Assembly (NCBI RefSeq): GCF_029962605.1
Contig: NZ_CP124750.1
Span: 3,038,001 to 3,102,000, forward strand
Reading direction: 5' to 3'
DNA length: 64,000 nucleotides
DNA from: Serratia sarumanii
Lineage (GTDB): Bacteria; Pseudomonadota; Gammaproteobacteria; Enterobacterales; Enterobacteriaceae
Each line of letters begins with the position of its first letter. The stretch's first letter is position 1. Made by a program: the position numbers and the translations under genes. The notes beneath the pieces are model-generated. The model was not told the DNA's origin, made no database searches, and saw nothing but the letters and a program-made list of their open reading frames with translations. Of the stretch, positions 16,223 to 26,089 are shown in pieces.

Positions 16223-19200
16223 TGCTCAGTACGTTATTCTCCATCATCACCAGCCGCCTGCTGTGGGGCTTTGTCGGCATTACCGCGCTGGCGTTCATCA
16301 TCTGGATGATCGGCCCGCTGGTGGCCATCGGCGACTATCGCCCGCTGGAGCCGGAACTCAACCGCCAGATCGCCATCGGCGTTATCTACCTGATCTGGTT
16401 CCTGTGCCGCCTGATCCCGCGCCTCTACAGCGCCTGGTTCAACAGCCGCCTGCTGAGCAACCTGCGCGCCGCCGAAGCGGTGCCGGCGGAAGACGGCAAG
16501 CCCGAGGTCAAACAAGACGATCAGTTGGCGCAGCGCTTCGACGAAGCGGCGCAGCTGCTGAAAAAGGCGCGCTTCACACCGGGCCAGGGCGACGGCAAAC
16601 ACCGCTGGATGACCCGCTTTAGCCGCCAGTACCTGTACCAGCTGCCGTGGTATGTGATCATCGGCGCGCCCGGCGCCGGCAAGACCACCGCGCTGGTCAA
16701 CTCCGGCCTGCACTTCCCGCTGGCGGATCGCTTCGGCAAATCCGCGCTGCGCGGCGTGGGCGGCACCCGCAACTGCGACTGGTGGTTTACCAACGACGCC
16801 GTGCTGCTCGACACCGCCGGCCGCTACACCACGCAGGAAAGCCAGCGCGAAGAAGACGCCGGCGAGTGGCAAAGCTTCGTCGCGCTGCTGAAAAAATACC
16901 GCACCCGTCAGCCGATCAACGGCGTGATGGTGACCATCAGCGTCGCCGATCTGCTGAGCGACAGCGCCGAAGCGCGCGCCGCCCAGGCCAGCGCGCTGCG
17001 CAAACGCCTGATCGAACTGCACGAACAGCTGGGCATTCACTTCCCGGTCTATGTGCTGGTCACCAAAACCGACCTGCTCAACGGCTTTATGGCCTACTTC
17101 GGCAGCTTCGACAAAGCACAGCGCGACCAGATCTGGGGGTTCACCTTCCCTTACGAGCGCTCGCGGCAGCCGGACTTCAACCTGAACGCCGCTTTCGAAC
17201 AGCAATACGCCCTGCTGCAACAGCGGCTGGACGCGGCGCTGCCTGATACGCTGCTGATGGAGCACGACGCGCGCCAGCGCGCCGAAAGCTACCTGTTCCC
17301 GCAGGAGTTCGCCGCGCTGCGCCCGCTGCTCGGCCAATACCTGGAGCAGGTGTTCGCCACCTCCAGTTTTGAAACCCGCTTTACCCCGCGCGGCATCTAT
17401 TTCACCAGCGGCACGCAGGAAGGCCTGCCGTTCGACCGGGTGATGGGCGAGCTGAACCGCTATCTGCAGCTGCCGACGGCAAACTCAGGGGCGCAGGCCA
17501 ACGCGGCCTGGGACAGCGTGGGCCAGGAAGCGCCAATCCCGGCGGCCAAGGGCCAAAGCTTCTTCCTGAAAGAGACGTTGGAATCGGTGGTTTTCCAGGA
17601 ATCCGGGCTGGCGGGCAGCAACCGCTGGTGGGAATACCGCAACCGCGCCCTGCACTGGGCGGGTTACATCGCACTGGCGGTGATCCTGGCGGTGCTGGCG
17701 ATGCTCTGGTTCACCAGCTACGGCAACAACAAGGCCTATCTGGCGGAAGTGGCCGCCAAGGTGCCCGGCGTCGAGCGCCAGGGGCAAAACCTGACGCAGT
17801 TGGGCAACGGCGACATGTTCTCGCTGCTGCCGTTCCTCAACAGCCTGCTGCACCTGCCGGACAGCCAAAACTTTTCGCTGGACGATCCGCCGTTCACCTA
17901 CCGCATGGGGCTGTTCCGCGGCGATCAGGTGAGCGACGCCGGCAATGCGCTGTACCAAAAAGCGCTGAAAGAGCTGCTGCTGCCGCAGGTGGCGCAACAG
18001 ATCGCCACCACGCTGCGCAACGACAACCACGGCGATGCGGACTTCAGCTACGAAGCGCTGAAGGCCTACCAGATGCTGTATCTGCCGAAGCAGTACGACG
18101 GTAAATTCCTGCGCGCCTGGGTGATGCTCAACCTGCAGCGCAACCTGCCGCAGGGCAGCACCCAGAAACAGCTGCAGCAGATCGAATGGCATTTGGGCCA
18201 GCTGCTGGATGCGCAGATCCAGGCCTCGCCTTACGCCAAAGACGACCCGCTGGTGGCGCAGGCGCAGGCCGCCATCAACCGGGCGCCGCTGTCGCAGCGC
18301 GTCTACGGCCGCCTCAAGCGCCTGCTGCTGAAGCAGACCGACATCAAGCCGGTCAGTCTGGTCGATTTGGCCGGCCCGCAGACCGAGCTGGCGTTCAGCC
18401 GCAAAAGCGGCAAACCGGTGACCGACGGCGTGCCGGGCCTGTTTACCTCGCAGGGGTATTGGAAAGCGTTCAACGACAACATCGATCCGGTGACCGACAC
18501 CCTGCGCAAGGAAGACGTCTGGGTGTTGAACAGCCAGACGCCGGAGCAGAAGAGCGCTGATTTGACCAAAACCATCCGCCAGCTGTACATGCAGGACTTC
18601 ATCAGCGCCTGGGATGAGCTGCTGGGGGATATCCAACTGGCCAACATCGGCAACCTGACCCAGCGCATCAGCAGCGCGCGCCTGCTGTCCGGCAACCCGT
18701 CGCCGATGCGTAACCTGCTGGTCAACGTCAGCAAAAACGTCACCCTGCGCGACGAGAAAAGCGACGCCGACTCCCGCTCGCTGCTGGCCAAAACCGAAGA
18801 CAGACTGAATCAAAACGCCAACCGCACGCTGGAAGCGCTGTTCACCAACCGGCCGGCCAACGCCGACGGCGACGTATCCGCCCAGCCGGAACAGCTGGTG
18901 ATGGCGCACTTCGCGCCGCTGCTGGAGCTAGCGCAAAGCCAGGGCGAAGGCAATAAGGCGATCCCTTTCGACAGCGTGCTCAAGCAGGTCGATGAGCTGT
19001 ACAGCTATCTGACGGCGGTTCAGGGCGCGGCCAACAGCGGCATGTCGGCGCCACCGAGCGACATCATCCCGCGTCTGCAGGCCGAATCCGGCCGCTTGCC
19101 GGTGCCGTTCAAACAGATGCTGCTGTCGCTGGCGATCGGCGCCAGCAGCGACACCCAGCGCAAAGAGATGGAGAACGTGAAAAAGCGCATCAGCTTCGAG

Positions 19201-19857
19201 GTCGGCAGTTTCTGCCGCCAGGCGATCGCCGGCCGTTATCCGCTGGTGGCACGGGCGCGCCAGGACGTGACGCCGGACGATCTGGCGCGCATGTTCGCGC
19301 CGAACAGCGGGCTGATGGACAGCTTCTTCCGCGACAACCTGCAGGGCAAGGTCGACACCACCCGCGCCAACTGGCGCTTTACCCCTGGCGTGGACGGCAA
19401 GACGCTGCCCGGCGGCGAAGGCATCCTGCGTTCCTTCCAGCAGGCGCAGCGCATCCGCGACGCCTTCTTCGCCAACGGTACCGCGACGCCCTCTTACCGC
19501 GTGACCGTGCGGCCGGTGCGGATGGATAACGACATCCTCAACCTGACGCTGGATATCGACGGCCAGCTGTTCAAATACAGCCACGGCCCGCAGGTGCCGC
19601 TGGTGGTCAGTTGGCCGGGCACCCGCAATACCAACCAGGTGCATCTGCAGCTGGCGCTGGCCAACGGCACCACCGCCAGCCTGGTGACCAGCGGGCCGTG
19701 GGCGCTGAACCGCCTGGTGGATATGGCGCAGTCTTCGGGCACCGGCGGCCTCGGCCGTCAGGCGACCTTCAATCTTGACGGCCACCGCGTCACGCTGGAG
19801 TTCACGCCCAACAGCATTCGCAATCCGTTCCAACTGCCGGCCTTCTCGTGCCCGTAG
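16222..19857 (+). CDS. tssM: T6SS inner-membrane protein TssM (IcmF)
   Basis: 1211 residues. Two N-terminal transmembrane helices (about 12-34 and 48-68) and a third near 480-500 delimit a cytoplasmic NTPase-like domain with an intact Walker A (GAPGAGKTT, about residues 148-156). The Walker B-like LLDTAGRYTTQ and the TKTDLL GTP-type specificity motif are also present. The large periplasmic part carries the IcmF-related and DUF1215-type beta domains and ends in a C-terminal TssJ-binding region. It forms the trans-envelope core with TssJ and TssL. Confidence 0.96.
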   Translation: MLSTLFSIITSRLLWGFVGITALAFIIWMIGPLVAIGDYRPLEPELNRQIAIGVIYLIWFLCRLIPRLYSAWFNSRLLSNLRAAEAVPAEDGKPEVKQDDQLAQRFDEAAQLLKKARFTPGQGDGKHRWMTRFSRQYLYQLPWYVIIGAPGAGKTTALVNSGLHFPLADRFGKSALRGVGGTRNCDWWFTNDAVLLDTAGRYTTQESQREEDAGEWQSFVALLKKYRTRQPINGVMVTISVADLLSDSAEARAAQASALRKRLIELHEQLGIHFPVYVLVTKTDLLNGFMAYFGSFDKAQRDQIWGFTFPYERSRQPDFNLNAAFEQQYALLQQRLDAALPDTLLMEHDARQRAESYLFPQEFAALRPLLGQYLEQVFATSSFETRFTPRGIYFTSGTQEGLPFDRVMGELNRYLQLPTANSGAQANAAWDSVGQEAPIPAAKGQSFFLKETLESVVFQESGLAGSNRWWEYRNRALHWAGYIALAVILAVLAMLWFTSYGNNKAYLAEVAAKVPGVERQGQNLTQLGNGDMFSLLPFLNSLLHLPDSQNFSLDDPPFTYRMGLFRGDQVSDAGNALYQKALKELLLPQVAQQIATTLRNDNHGDADFSYEALKAYQMLYLPKQYDGKFLRAWVMLNLQRNLPQGSTQKQLQQIEWHLGQLLDAQIQASPYAKDDPLVAQAQAAINRAPLSQRVYGRLKRLLLKQTDIKPVSLVDLAGPQTELAFSRKSGKPVTDGVPGLFTSQGYWKAFNDNIDPVTDTLRKEDVWVLNSQTPEQKSADLTKTIRQLYMQDFISAWDELLGDIQLANIGNLTQRISSARLLSGNPSPMRNLLVNVSKNVTLRDEKSDADSRSLLAKTEDRLNQNANRTLEALFTNRPANADGDVSAQPEQLVMAHFAPLLELAQSQGEGNKAIPFDSVLKQVDELYSYLTAVQGAANSGMSAPPSDIIPRLQAESGRLPVPFKQMLLSLAIGASSDTQRKEMENVKKRISFEVGSFCRQAIAGRYPLVARARQDVTPDDLARMFAPNSGLMDSFFRDNLQGKVDTTRANWRFTPGVDGKTLPGGEGILRSFQQAQRIRDAFFANGTATPSYRVTVRPVRMDNDILNLTLDIDGQLFKYSHGPQVPLVVSWPGTRNTNQVHLQLALANGTTASLVTSGPWALNRLVDMAQSSGTGGLGRQATFNLDGHRVTLEFTPNSIRNPFQLPAFSCP

Positions 19858-19875
19858 CCCCGAAAGGACATGACC

Positions 19876-20595
19876 ATGAGCACTGATTCAAGCGCCCCGA
19901 CGAGCATCGGCTGGTACGGCAAACTCCCTTCCGCCGGCGACTTCCTGCAACGCCGCCTGCCCGATCCGGTGGTCAACAACTGGGCCCACTGGTTCCATAA
20001 CGGGCTGGTGAATTTGCAGCGCGATGCGCAGGGGCCGAACGGCCACCCGTTCAGCAACGCACCGGTGTGGAACTTCGTGATCCCCGCCACGCTCGGCAGC
20101 CCGTACGTGCAGATGGGTTGCCTGTTGCCGGCGCGCGATCGCGTCGGGCGACGCTACCCGATCTGCGCGCTGCGCCTGTTCAGCCAACAGGATTGGCGGC
20201 CGCAACAGCTGAACATGGCGGCGAGCTGGTACCAACAGCTCGGTTATACCCTGCTGAACGGCGTGCGCAACGGTTTCTCCGCCGAGCAGATCGACCGCAC
20301 GTTGCAGGCGATCCCGGCGCTGCCCAGCCCGCCGGCGGAAGCGGATTCCGAGATATTGTCAATTATCGGTTTCCAGCATCCGGACGTGCCGGGCCTCGGC
20401 TGGCAACAGGCCGCCGACTGTTTCGACCCGGCGCAGTACACCAGTTTCTGGTGGACCAATCAGGCCGACGGACACCCGCTCTACACCCACGTGCACAGCG
20501 GCAACCTCACCGTGCAGCTGTTTTCACTGCTGTTCGAGCCCAACGGCTGGGCGCGCCCCGGCCGCGGCGGCCAGTACCCGCAAATGTTTGATTAA
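19876..20595 (+). CDS. tagF: T6SS post-translational repressor TagF
   Basis: 239 residues. The ATG at 19876 has AAAGG 8 nt upstream; an ATG at 19870 is only 2 nt from it. The TagF/DUF2094 opening IGWYGKLPSAGDFLQRRLP is diagnostic, with WDxW-like aromatic clusters further in (FWWTNQADG). TagF represses T6SS firing, in other bacteria by binding Fha or acting on the baseplate, and its loss bypasses the need for the PpkA pathway. Placed between tssM and tssA. Confidence 0.92.
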   Translation: MSTDSSAPTSIGWYGKLPSAGDFLQRRLPDPVVNNWAHWFHNGLVNLQRDAQGPNGHPFSNAPVWNFVIPATLGSPYVQMGCLLPARDRVGRRYPICALRLFSQQDWRPQQLNMAASWYQQLGYTLLNGVRNGFSAEQIDRTLQAIPALPSPPAEADSEILSIIGFQHPDVPGLGWQQAADCFDPAQYTSFWWTNQADGHPLYTHVHSGNLTVQLFSLLFEPNGWARPGRGGQYPQMFD

Positions 20596-20618
20596 CATCG
20601 CTCGTTGAAGGAAATTTT

Positions 20619-21650
20619 ATGGCTATCGACACCGATACCCTGCTGGCACCGGTCGACGCGGACAATCCCTGCGGCGACAACCTGGAATACGACGCCGACT
20701 TTCTGGCGATGGAACAAGCCGCCACCGGCAAGGCCGAACAACAGTTCGGCAGCACCATCATCCCGGAAGAAGCGCCGGATTGGGTGCAGGTCGAACGCCT
20801 AGCGACCTCGCTGCTGGCGCGCACCAAAGACCTGCGCGTCATGCTGTATCTCACCCGCGCCTGGACCCAGCTGCGTGGGTTGCCGGGCTACGCCGACGGG
20901 CTGACGCTGATCCACCAGTCGATGGCCCGTTACTGGGACGCCCTGCAGCCGCCGCTGGAGTTCGACGGCGAGGCCGACCCGCTGTTTCGCATCAACGCGC
21001 TGGCCGACCTTGGCGACAAGGCCGCGCTGGCCGCCAGCGTGCGCGCCGCGCCGCTGCTGAAAAGCGCCGCCGGTGAAATCTCGCTGCGCGATGCCGGCGC
21101 CCTGCTCGACGGCAGCAAGCAGGAGTGCCCCAACTTTCCCGGCGGCCGCGCACGGCTGCAGGATGAGCTGGCGCAACAGGATCGCCCCGAAGGCGCCCTG
21201 GTGGCGCGCATCGCCAACACCCTGAGCGCCATTCGCGGCGAAGTGACCCGTCATCTGGGGGAAAGCGCGCTGCCGGAAATGAGCGCGCTCACCAAGGTCT
21301 TTTCGCTGGTGGCGCTCGCCGGCCAGAGCGAGGCCCCGGCCGCCGCCGAACCCGACGCCCCGCCGGAAGCCGCCGCCGTGCAGCCACCCGCCGCCGTGCA
21401 GAGCGCCACCGCCCCGCTCAACTGGCGTAGCGCGCAGATCCAGTCGCGTGACGACGCCCAGCTGATGCTGGACAAGGTGAAAAACTATTTTCGTCTTCAT
21501 GAGCCGAGCCACCCGGCGCCGCTGATGATCGATCGGGTCCAGCGGTTGATTACGCTGGACTTTATGCAAATCGTCCGCGATTTGGCGCCCGATGGGCTTA
21601 ACCAACTGGAGACCATTCTCGGTCGCCCCGACAACGAGGAGAACAGCTAG
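20619..21650 (+). CDS. tssA: T6SS cap/baseplate coordinator TssA
   Basis: 343 residues. The ImpA_N domain at about residues 8-125 is recognisable (LLAPVDADNPCGDNLEYDADFLAME and ARTKDLRVMLYLTRAWTQLRG). An Ala/Pro-rich linker (about 230-265) is followed by a short C-terminal domain ending in DLAPDGLNQLETI, which resembles the short TssA class. TssA positions the baseplate or caps the growing sheath. A 121-bp gap separates it from tssB, the largest gap in this part of the operon, with TTGACG near 21670 as a possible extra promoter element. Confidence 0.92.
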   Translation: MAIDTDTLLAPVDADNPCGDNLEYDADFLAMEQAATGKAEQQFGSTIIPEEAPDWVQVERLATSLLARTKDLRVMLYLTRAWTQLRGLPGYADGLTLIHQSMARYWDALQPPLEFDGEADPLFRINALADLGDKAALAASVRAAPLLKSAAGEISLRDAGALLDGSKQECPNFPGGRARLQDELAQQDRPEGALVARIANTLSAIRGEVTRHLGESALPEMSALTKVFSLVALAGQSEAPAAAEPDAPPEAAAVQPPAAVQSATAPLNWRSAQIQSRDDAQLMLDKVKNYFRLHEPSHPAPLMIDRVQRLITLDFMQIVRDLAPDGLNQLETILGRPDNEENS

Positions 21651-21771
21651 CCGCCGACCTTTGTTCTCTTGACGCATCCGATACCGTCTGCCCCTGCGCA
21701 GACCCGAATCAGAACCTGACTCTCCCAGCCGGACGAGGCGCGTTCCCAATCGCCATTAGATGGAGTAAATC

Positions 21772-22308
21772 ATGTCAAACTCGAAATCCCGCAGCGGGCA
21801 GAAATTCATCGCCCGCAACCGCGCGCCGCGCGTACAGATTGAATACGATGTCGAAATTTATGGCGCAGAGCGCAAAATCCAGCTGCCGTTCGTGATGGGC
21901 GTGATGGCGGATCTGGTGGGGAAAGCGGTCGATCCGCAAGCCAGCGTGGAAGAGCGCAAGTTCATGGAGATCGACGTCGACAACTTCGACGAGCGCATGA
22001 AATCGCTGAAGCCGCGCGTCGCTTATCAGGTCGACAACACCCTGACCGGCGAAGGCAAGCTGAACATCGATCTGACCTTCGAAAGCATGGAAGACTTCTC
22101 CCCCGCCGCCATCGCCCGCAAGGTCGACGCGCTGGACAATCTGCTGGACGCCCGCACCCAGCTTTCCAACCTGCTGTCCTACATGGACGGCAAGAACGGC
22201 GCCGAAGAGCTGATCTCCAAGATCCTGCAAAATCCGGCGCTGCTGCAATCCCTGACCGACGCGCCGAAGCCGGCGGTTAACGACGAAAACAACGAGCGTG
22301 AGGATTAA
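21772..22308 (+). CDS. tssB: T6SS contractile sheath small subunit TssB
   Basis: 178 residues with the VipA/TssB core: RNRAPRVQIEYDVE, LPFVMGVMADLVGK and the C-terminal helix preceding QNPALLQSL. It pairs with TssC to form the contractile sheath. GGAG lies 9 nt before the ATG. Separated by 3 bp from tssC. Confidence 0.96.
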   Translation: MSNSKSRSGQKFIARNRAPRVQIEYDVEIYGAERKIQLPFVMGVMADLVGKAVDPQASVEERKFMEIDVDNFDERMKSLKPRVAYQVDNTLTGEGKLNIDLTFESMEDFSPAAIARKVDALDNLLDARTQLSNLLSYMDGKNGAEELISKILQNPALLQSLTDAPKPAVNDENNERED

Positions 22309-22311
22309 TCG

Positions 22312-23817
22312 ATGAGCAACTCGCCTCAGCAACAAAATGCGTTGCAGACCACCGAGACTTTTTCCAGCGATGAATTCAGCGCGCTGCTGAACAAAGAGTT
22401 CCGGCCGAAGACCGATCAGGCCAAAGAAGCGGTCGAGAACGCGGTGAAAACCCTGGCGCAGCAGGCGCTGGAAAACACCGTCACCGTTTCTTCCGACGCC
22501 TACCGCACCATCCAGGCGCTGATCGCGGAAATCGACGAAAAGCTGTCGCAGCAGATCAACCAGATCATTCACCACGACGACTTCCAGAAGCTGGAAGGCG
22601 CCTGGCACGGCCTGCATTATCTGGTCAACAACTCCGAAACCGACGAGATGCTGAAGATCCGCTTCATGAGCATTTCCAAGCAGGAGCTGGGCCGCACGCT
22701 GAAGCGTTATAAAGGCGTGGGCTGGGACCAGAGCCCGATCTTCAAGAAAGTCTACGAAGAAGAGTATGGCCAGTTCGGCGGCGAACCGTTCGGCTGCCTG
22801 GTGGGCGACTACTACTTCGATCACAGCCCGCAGGACGTGGAGCTGCTGGGCGAAATGGCCAAGATCGGCGCCGCCTCGCACTGCCCGTTCATCGCCGGCA
22901 CCGCGCCAAGCGTGATGCAGATGGAGTCCTGGCAGGAGCTCTCCAACCCGCGCGATCTGACCAAGATTTTCCAGAACACCGAGTACGCCGCCTGGCGCAG
23001 CCTGCGCGAGTCGGAAGACGCGCGCTACCTGGGCCTGGTGATGCCGCGCTTCCTGGCGCGCCTGCCGTACGGCATCCGCACCAACCCGGTGGACGAGTTT
23101 GACTTCGAAGAAGACACCGACGGCGCGACCCACGGCAACTACACCTGGACCAACGCCGCCTACGCCATGGCCGCCAACATCAACCGTTCGTTCAAAGAGT
23201 TCGGCTGGTGCACCGCCATTCGCGGGGTGGAATCCGGCGGCGCGGTGGAAAACCTGCCGTGCCACACCTTCCCGAGCGACGACGGCGGCGTGGACATGAA
23301 GTGCCCGACTGAGATCGCCATCAGCGATCGCCGCGAAGCCGAGCTGGCCAAAAACGGCTTTATGCCGCTGGTGCACCGCAAAAACTCCGACTTCGCCGCC
23401 TTTATCGGCGCGCAGTCGCTGCAGAAGCCGGCGGAATACTACGATGCCGACGCCTCCGCCAATGCCCAGCTTTCCGCGCGCCTACCGTACCTGTTCGCCT
23501 GCTGCCGCTTCGCGCATTACCTGAAGTGCATCGTGCGCGACAAAATTGGCTCCTTCCGCGAGCGCGACGACATGGAACGCTGGCTGAACGACTGGATCAT
23601 GAACTACGTGGACGGCGATCCGGCCAACTCCTCGCAGGAAACCAAGTCGCGCAAACCGCTGGCCGCGGCGGAAGTGCAGGTGGAAGAGATCGAAGACAAC
23701 CCGGGCTATTACAGCGCCAAGTTCTTCCTGCGCCCGCACTACCAGCTGGAAGGCCTGACCGTCTCCCTGCGCCTGGTGTCGAAGCTGCCTTCGCTGAAGC
23801 AAAACGACGCGTCCTGA
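22312..23817 (+). CDS. tssC: T6SS contractile sheath large subunit TssC
   Basis: 501 residues, normal for VipB/TssC. Hallmarks include WHGLHYLVNNSETDEMLKIR and the GCLVGDYYFDHSPQDVELL segment. GFMPLVHRKNSDFAAFIGAQS and a C-terminal region rich in acidic/aromatic residues (EIEDNPGYYSAKFFLRPHYQ) are also present. The TssB/TssC sheath is disassembled by ClpV through the TssC N terminus. It ends just before a strong hairpin. Confidence 0.97.
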   Translation: MSNSPQQQNALQTTETFSSDEFSALLNKEFRPKTDQAKEAVENAVKTLAQQALENTVTVSSDAYRTIQALIAEIDEKLSQQINQIIHHDDFQKLEGAWHGLHYLVNNSETDEMLKIRFMSISKQELGRTLKRYKGVGWDQSPIFKKVYEEEYGQFGGEPFGCLVGDYYFDHSPQDVELLGEMAKIGAASHCPFIAGTAPSVMQMESWQELSNPRDLTKIFQNTEYAAWRSLRESEDARYLGLVMPRFLARLPYGIRTNPVDEFDFEEDTDGATHGNYTWTNAAYAMAANINRSFKEFGWCTAIRGVESGGAVENLPCHTFPSDDGGVDMKCPTEIAISDRREAELAKNGFMPLVHRKNSDFAAFIGAQSLQKPAEYYDADASANAQLSARLPYLFACCRFAHYLKCIVRDKIGSFRERDDMERWLNDWIMNYVDGDPANSSQETKSRKPLAAAEVQVEEIEDNPGYYSAKFFLRPHYQLEGLTVSLRLVSKLPSLKQNDAS

Positions 23818-23828
23818 TGGACTGAAGT

Positions 23829-23850
23829 CAGGCCGCGATAGTGCGGCCTG
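23829..23850 (+). terminator. Hairpin after tssC
   Basis: Perfect 8-bp stem CAGGCCGC / GCGGCCTG with loop GATAGT, 10 bp after the tssC stop. No T-run follows, so it may act as an attenuator or mRNA-stability element between structural genes and the effector/immunity genes. Confidence 0.55.
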
Positions 23851-23884
23851 GCTGATACATTAACCTCATCACAGGGAAAGAAAG

Positions 23885-24268
23885 ATGAAGACAAAACGGT
23901 TTTATCTGGCATCGCTGTTGGCAGTCGTCTGCTCGCTCTCCGCCGCGCCGCCAGCTTTCGCAGAGCAGACAACGAGACAGCATTTGACTTCCGATGATGT
24001 CAATTTGCCAGGCAGCGACTTTTTCCGTTTCTATCGCAGTGCAGATAAACAGGAAAAAGAGAAAGCGCGGATTTATTTGCTGGGCGTGCTGGACGCGACG
24101 GAAGGAAAAAGCTGGTGCCAATACAGCCAGCTACAAACCGTCACTCTGCAGGAGTTTGTGTTCGAATTCTTTAATAAACTTCCCGCTGCGCGCCTGCACG
24201 AAAGGGCAGCCTCCCTGATTGAAGAGGCTCTGGCGACTCGCTTCCCCTGCAAAGGAGGCAAAGCATGA
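23885..24268 (+). CDS. rap1a: T6SS immunity protein Rap1a (against Ssp1)
   Basis: 127 residues with an Ala-rich Sec signal peptide (about residues 1-26, ending PAFA), so periplasmic, where the amidase toxin acts. The mature part carries the Rap1a-family pattern with two Cys (SWCQ and FPCKGG) likely forming a disulfide and helices around the [11 protein letters not shown] segment. It precedes ssp1 with a 4-nt overlap (ATGA), the usual immunity-toxin coupling of this locus. Assignment rests on remembered similarity to the S. marcescens Rap1a family. Confidence 0.85.
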   Translation: MKTKRFYLASLLAVVCSLSAAPPAFAEQTTRQHLTSDDVNLPGSDFFRFYRSADKQEKEKARIYLLGVLDATEGKSWCQYSQLQTVTLQEFVFEFFNKLPAARLHERAASLIEEALATRFPCKGGKA

Positions 24269-24756
24269 AACCATTATATCGTCAGCTAAAAAGCAGCCAT
24301 TACTCCTCTGATTACTCTAGCCCGGGATATTTGGCAGCAGAAGCCGTTTACGCCGAGATTGGTTATGAGCTTGATACGCTTCTAAAGCAAAACCCTGGTT
24401 ATGCCAATACCTGTGCCGTCCGCATGAGCCTTGCGCTGTTGAAAGCCGGCATCAGCTTCAAAGGCCGCCTGCCAATCAAAAAAGGCGCCTATAAGGGTAA
24501 AACGATAGAACCTGGAGCCAAACTGCTGGCCGATCAGTTGCATCGCTCCAGTAGTTTTGGCAAAGCCAAAATTTTCTTTAATGCTCCAGATGCAGAGAAA
24601 GGTATTGGCAATAAAAAAGGCGTCGTGTTCTTCAATAAGATCACCAACTATGATGGCGGACACATTGATCTGATCGAACCAGAAAACTCGCTATTGACCT
24701 GCCATTCCCATTGCTATTTTAACTGCAAAGAAGTCTGGTTTTGGGAATTAAGCTAG
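24265..24756 (+). CDS. ssp1: T6SS peptidoglycan amidase effector Ssp1 (Tae4 family)
   Basis: 163-residue DL-endopeptidase (amidase) of the Tae4 family that cleaves peptide stems of target-cell peptidoglycan. The catalytic Cys50 sits in [11 protein letters not shown] and His133 in YDGGHIDL, in papain-like NlpC/P60 order. Three further Cys near the C terminus ([10 protein letters not shown]) may form a disulfide. No signal peptide, as expected for Hcp/VgrG-delivered cargo. It overlaps rap1a by 4 nt. A+T content is above the surrounding structural genes. Confidence 0.9.
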   Translation: MKPLYRQLKSSHYSSDYSSPGYLAAEAVYAEIGYELDTLLKQNPGYANTCAVRMSLALLKAGISFKGRLPIKKGAYKGKTIEPGAKLLADQLHRSSSFGKAKIFFNAPDAEKGIGNKKGVVFFNKITNYDGGHIDLIEPENSLLTCHSHCYFNCKEVWFWELS

Positions 24757-25054
24757 TGTTCCATCGGCTTGTCAGTAAATGCATGAGGTTTGGTTTAACT
24801 GCATGCTTGCAGATCGAAAAAAAACAGAACATACATTGAACCCAGACAACGCGAAATAATTAAGCATTGAGCCATTAGCACTTAATAGTGGCTCGGTAAC
24901 CCGTACCGATAGTTTTCGGTATTTAATAAGGTGCATGGCACAAGGATATAAATTGGTAATGCATTACCACACTTGCAATTCCTGCTGCTATTACCTGAGT
25001 TTTTCAACGTAACGTTAATACTACTGTTAACCCTTAATAAAGAGTGAAGAAACT
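24757..25054 (+). promoter_or_regulatory. Gap with probable hcp promoter and structured leader
   Basis: About 300 bp without a gene. Two inverted repeats are visible: GAGCCA...TGGCTC (about 24869-24894) and TACCGA-tagttt-TCGGTA (about 24902-24919). The segment just before hcp is AT-rich. A separate strong promoter for hcp would suit the high amount of Hcp needed, but no promoter hexamers could be assigned with confidence. Confidence 0.4.
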
Positions 25055-25537
25055 ATGGCTATTGATATGTTCCTGAAAGTTGAAGGTGCCAGCGGCGAAT
25101 CTAAAGATTCGAATCACAAAGGCTGGACCGACATTACTTCTTTCTCCTGGGGCGCTTCTCAACCGGGCAATATGGGCGTTGGCGGCGGCGGTGGCGCCGG
25201 TAAAGTGTGCTTCAACGATCTGCACGTTAACGCGCTGGTCGACAAGTCAACCCCGGCGCTGCTGAAGCATTGCTCCAGCGGTAAGCACCTGACCAAGGTT
25301 GAGTTGTCTGTCTGCAAGGCGGGCGGTACTCAGGTTGAGTACGTTAAAATCACCCTGGACGACGTGCTGGTCACCGCCGTGCAGTACACCGGCGCAGGCG
25401 GCGAAGACACCGTGGGCGTCACCTACTCCTTCCAGGCGGCGAAAGTGAAACAGCAATACTGGGAGCAGAGCGACAAAGGCGGCAAAGGCGCCGAAAGCAG
25501 CGCAGGTTGGAACATCAAGGAAAACCGCGAAGCTTAA
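25055..25537 (+). CDS. hcp: T6SS tube protein Hcp
   Basis: 160 residues, standard length. Typical Hcp start MAIDMFLKVEGASGESKDSNH and core WTDITSFSWGASQPGN, then KVCFNDLHVNALVDKSTPALL. It forms stacked hexameric rings and chaperones small effectors such as Tae4 proteins in its lumen. The gene is flanked by ssp1 and ssp2 and followed by its own GC-rich hairpin. Confidence 0.97.
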   Translation: MAIDMFLKVEGASGESKDSNHKGWTDITSFSWGASQPGNMGVGGGGGAGKVCFNDLHVNALVDKSTPALLKHCSSGKHLTKVELSVCKAGGTQVEYVKITLDDVLVTAVQYTGAGGEDTVGVTYSFQAAKVKQQYWEQSDKGGKGAESSAGWNIKENREA

Positions 25538-25546
25538 TTTGTATGC

Positions 25547-25566
25547 CCCCCGGTTACGGCCGGGGG
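25547..25566 (+). terminator. Hairpin after hcp
   Basis: Stem CCCCCGG / CCGGGGG with loop TTACGG, 10 bp after the hcp stop and 20 bp before the ssp2 start. Only a short T-poor tail (TCTAATAT) follows, so partial read-through into ssp2 is likely. It probably stabilises abundant hcp mRNA. Confidence 0.65.
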
Positions 25567-25585
25567 TCTAATATAGGAAATAACA

Positions 25586-26089
25586 ATGAATAATAACCGC
25601 CCCATTTTTTCAGCCGCATGGGCTGCAAGCACTAAAATATATAACGCGCAATATTCAGCTCAGAATGTTGCCGAGATTATCGGTGGGCGTGTAGCCATGA
25701 ATATTGCGCCTAATGGAAAGTGGGAAAACACCTGCGCTGTACGCATGAGCTACATCTTGAATAAATCTGGCTTTCCCATTCCTTATGTAAAAGATCAGAC
25801 CGTATCAGGTGCCGATCGTCAATGGTATTTTTTTAGAGTTAAAGATCTTATCGCTTATTTGACAAAGATCTGGGGCAAACCCGACCTTCGAGTCAAGTTC
25901 CCTCCTCCAGGTGGTGGTGAATTAGCAGGAAAGAAGGGGATCATATTGTTTGAAATTGCAGGTTGGAGCGATGCCGGAGGGCATGCTACGCTCTGGAATG
26001 GGAACGGCGATTGTTATGATCATTGTTATTTCAATGAACCAGAAGCTCGCTATACAACAAATTACGCTAACTTTTGGGTATTAAGATGA
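25586..26089 (+). CDS. ssp2: T6SS peptidoglycan amidase effector Ssp2 (Tae4 family)
   Basis: 167 residues, paralogous to Ssp1 but divergent. The catalytic Cys50 ([13 protein letters not shown]) and His133 (AGGHATLWNG) lie at the same positions as in Ssp1; Asp142 (GDCYDHCYF) may complete the triad. It lacks a signal peptide. It is AT-rich compared with the structural genes, a sign of separate acquisition. The stop overlaps the following immunity gene (ATGA). Confidence 0.9.
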   Translation: MNNNRPIFSAAWAASTKIYNAQYSAQNVAEIIGGRVAMNIAPNGKWENTCAVRMSYILNKSGFPIPYVKDQTVSGADRQWYFFRVKDLIAYLTKIWGKPDLRVKFPPPGGGELAGKKGIILFEIAGWSDAGGHATLWNGNGDCYDHCYFNEPEARYTTNYANFWVLR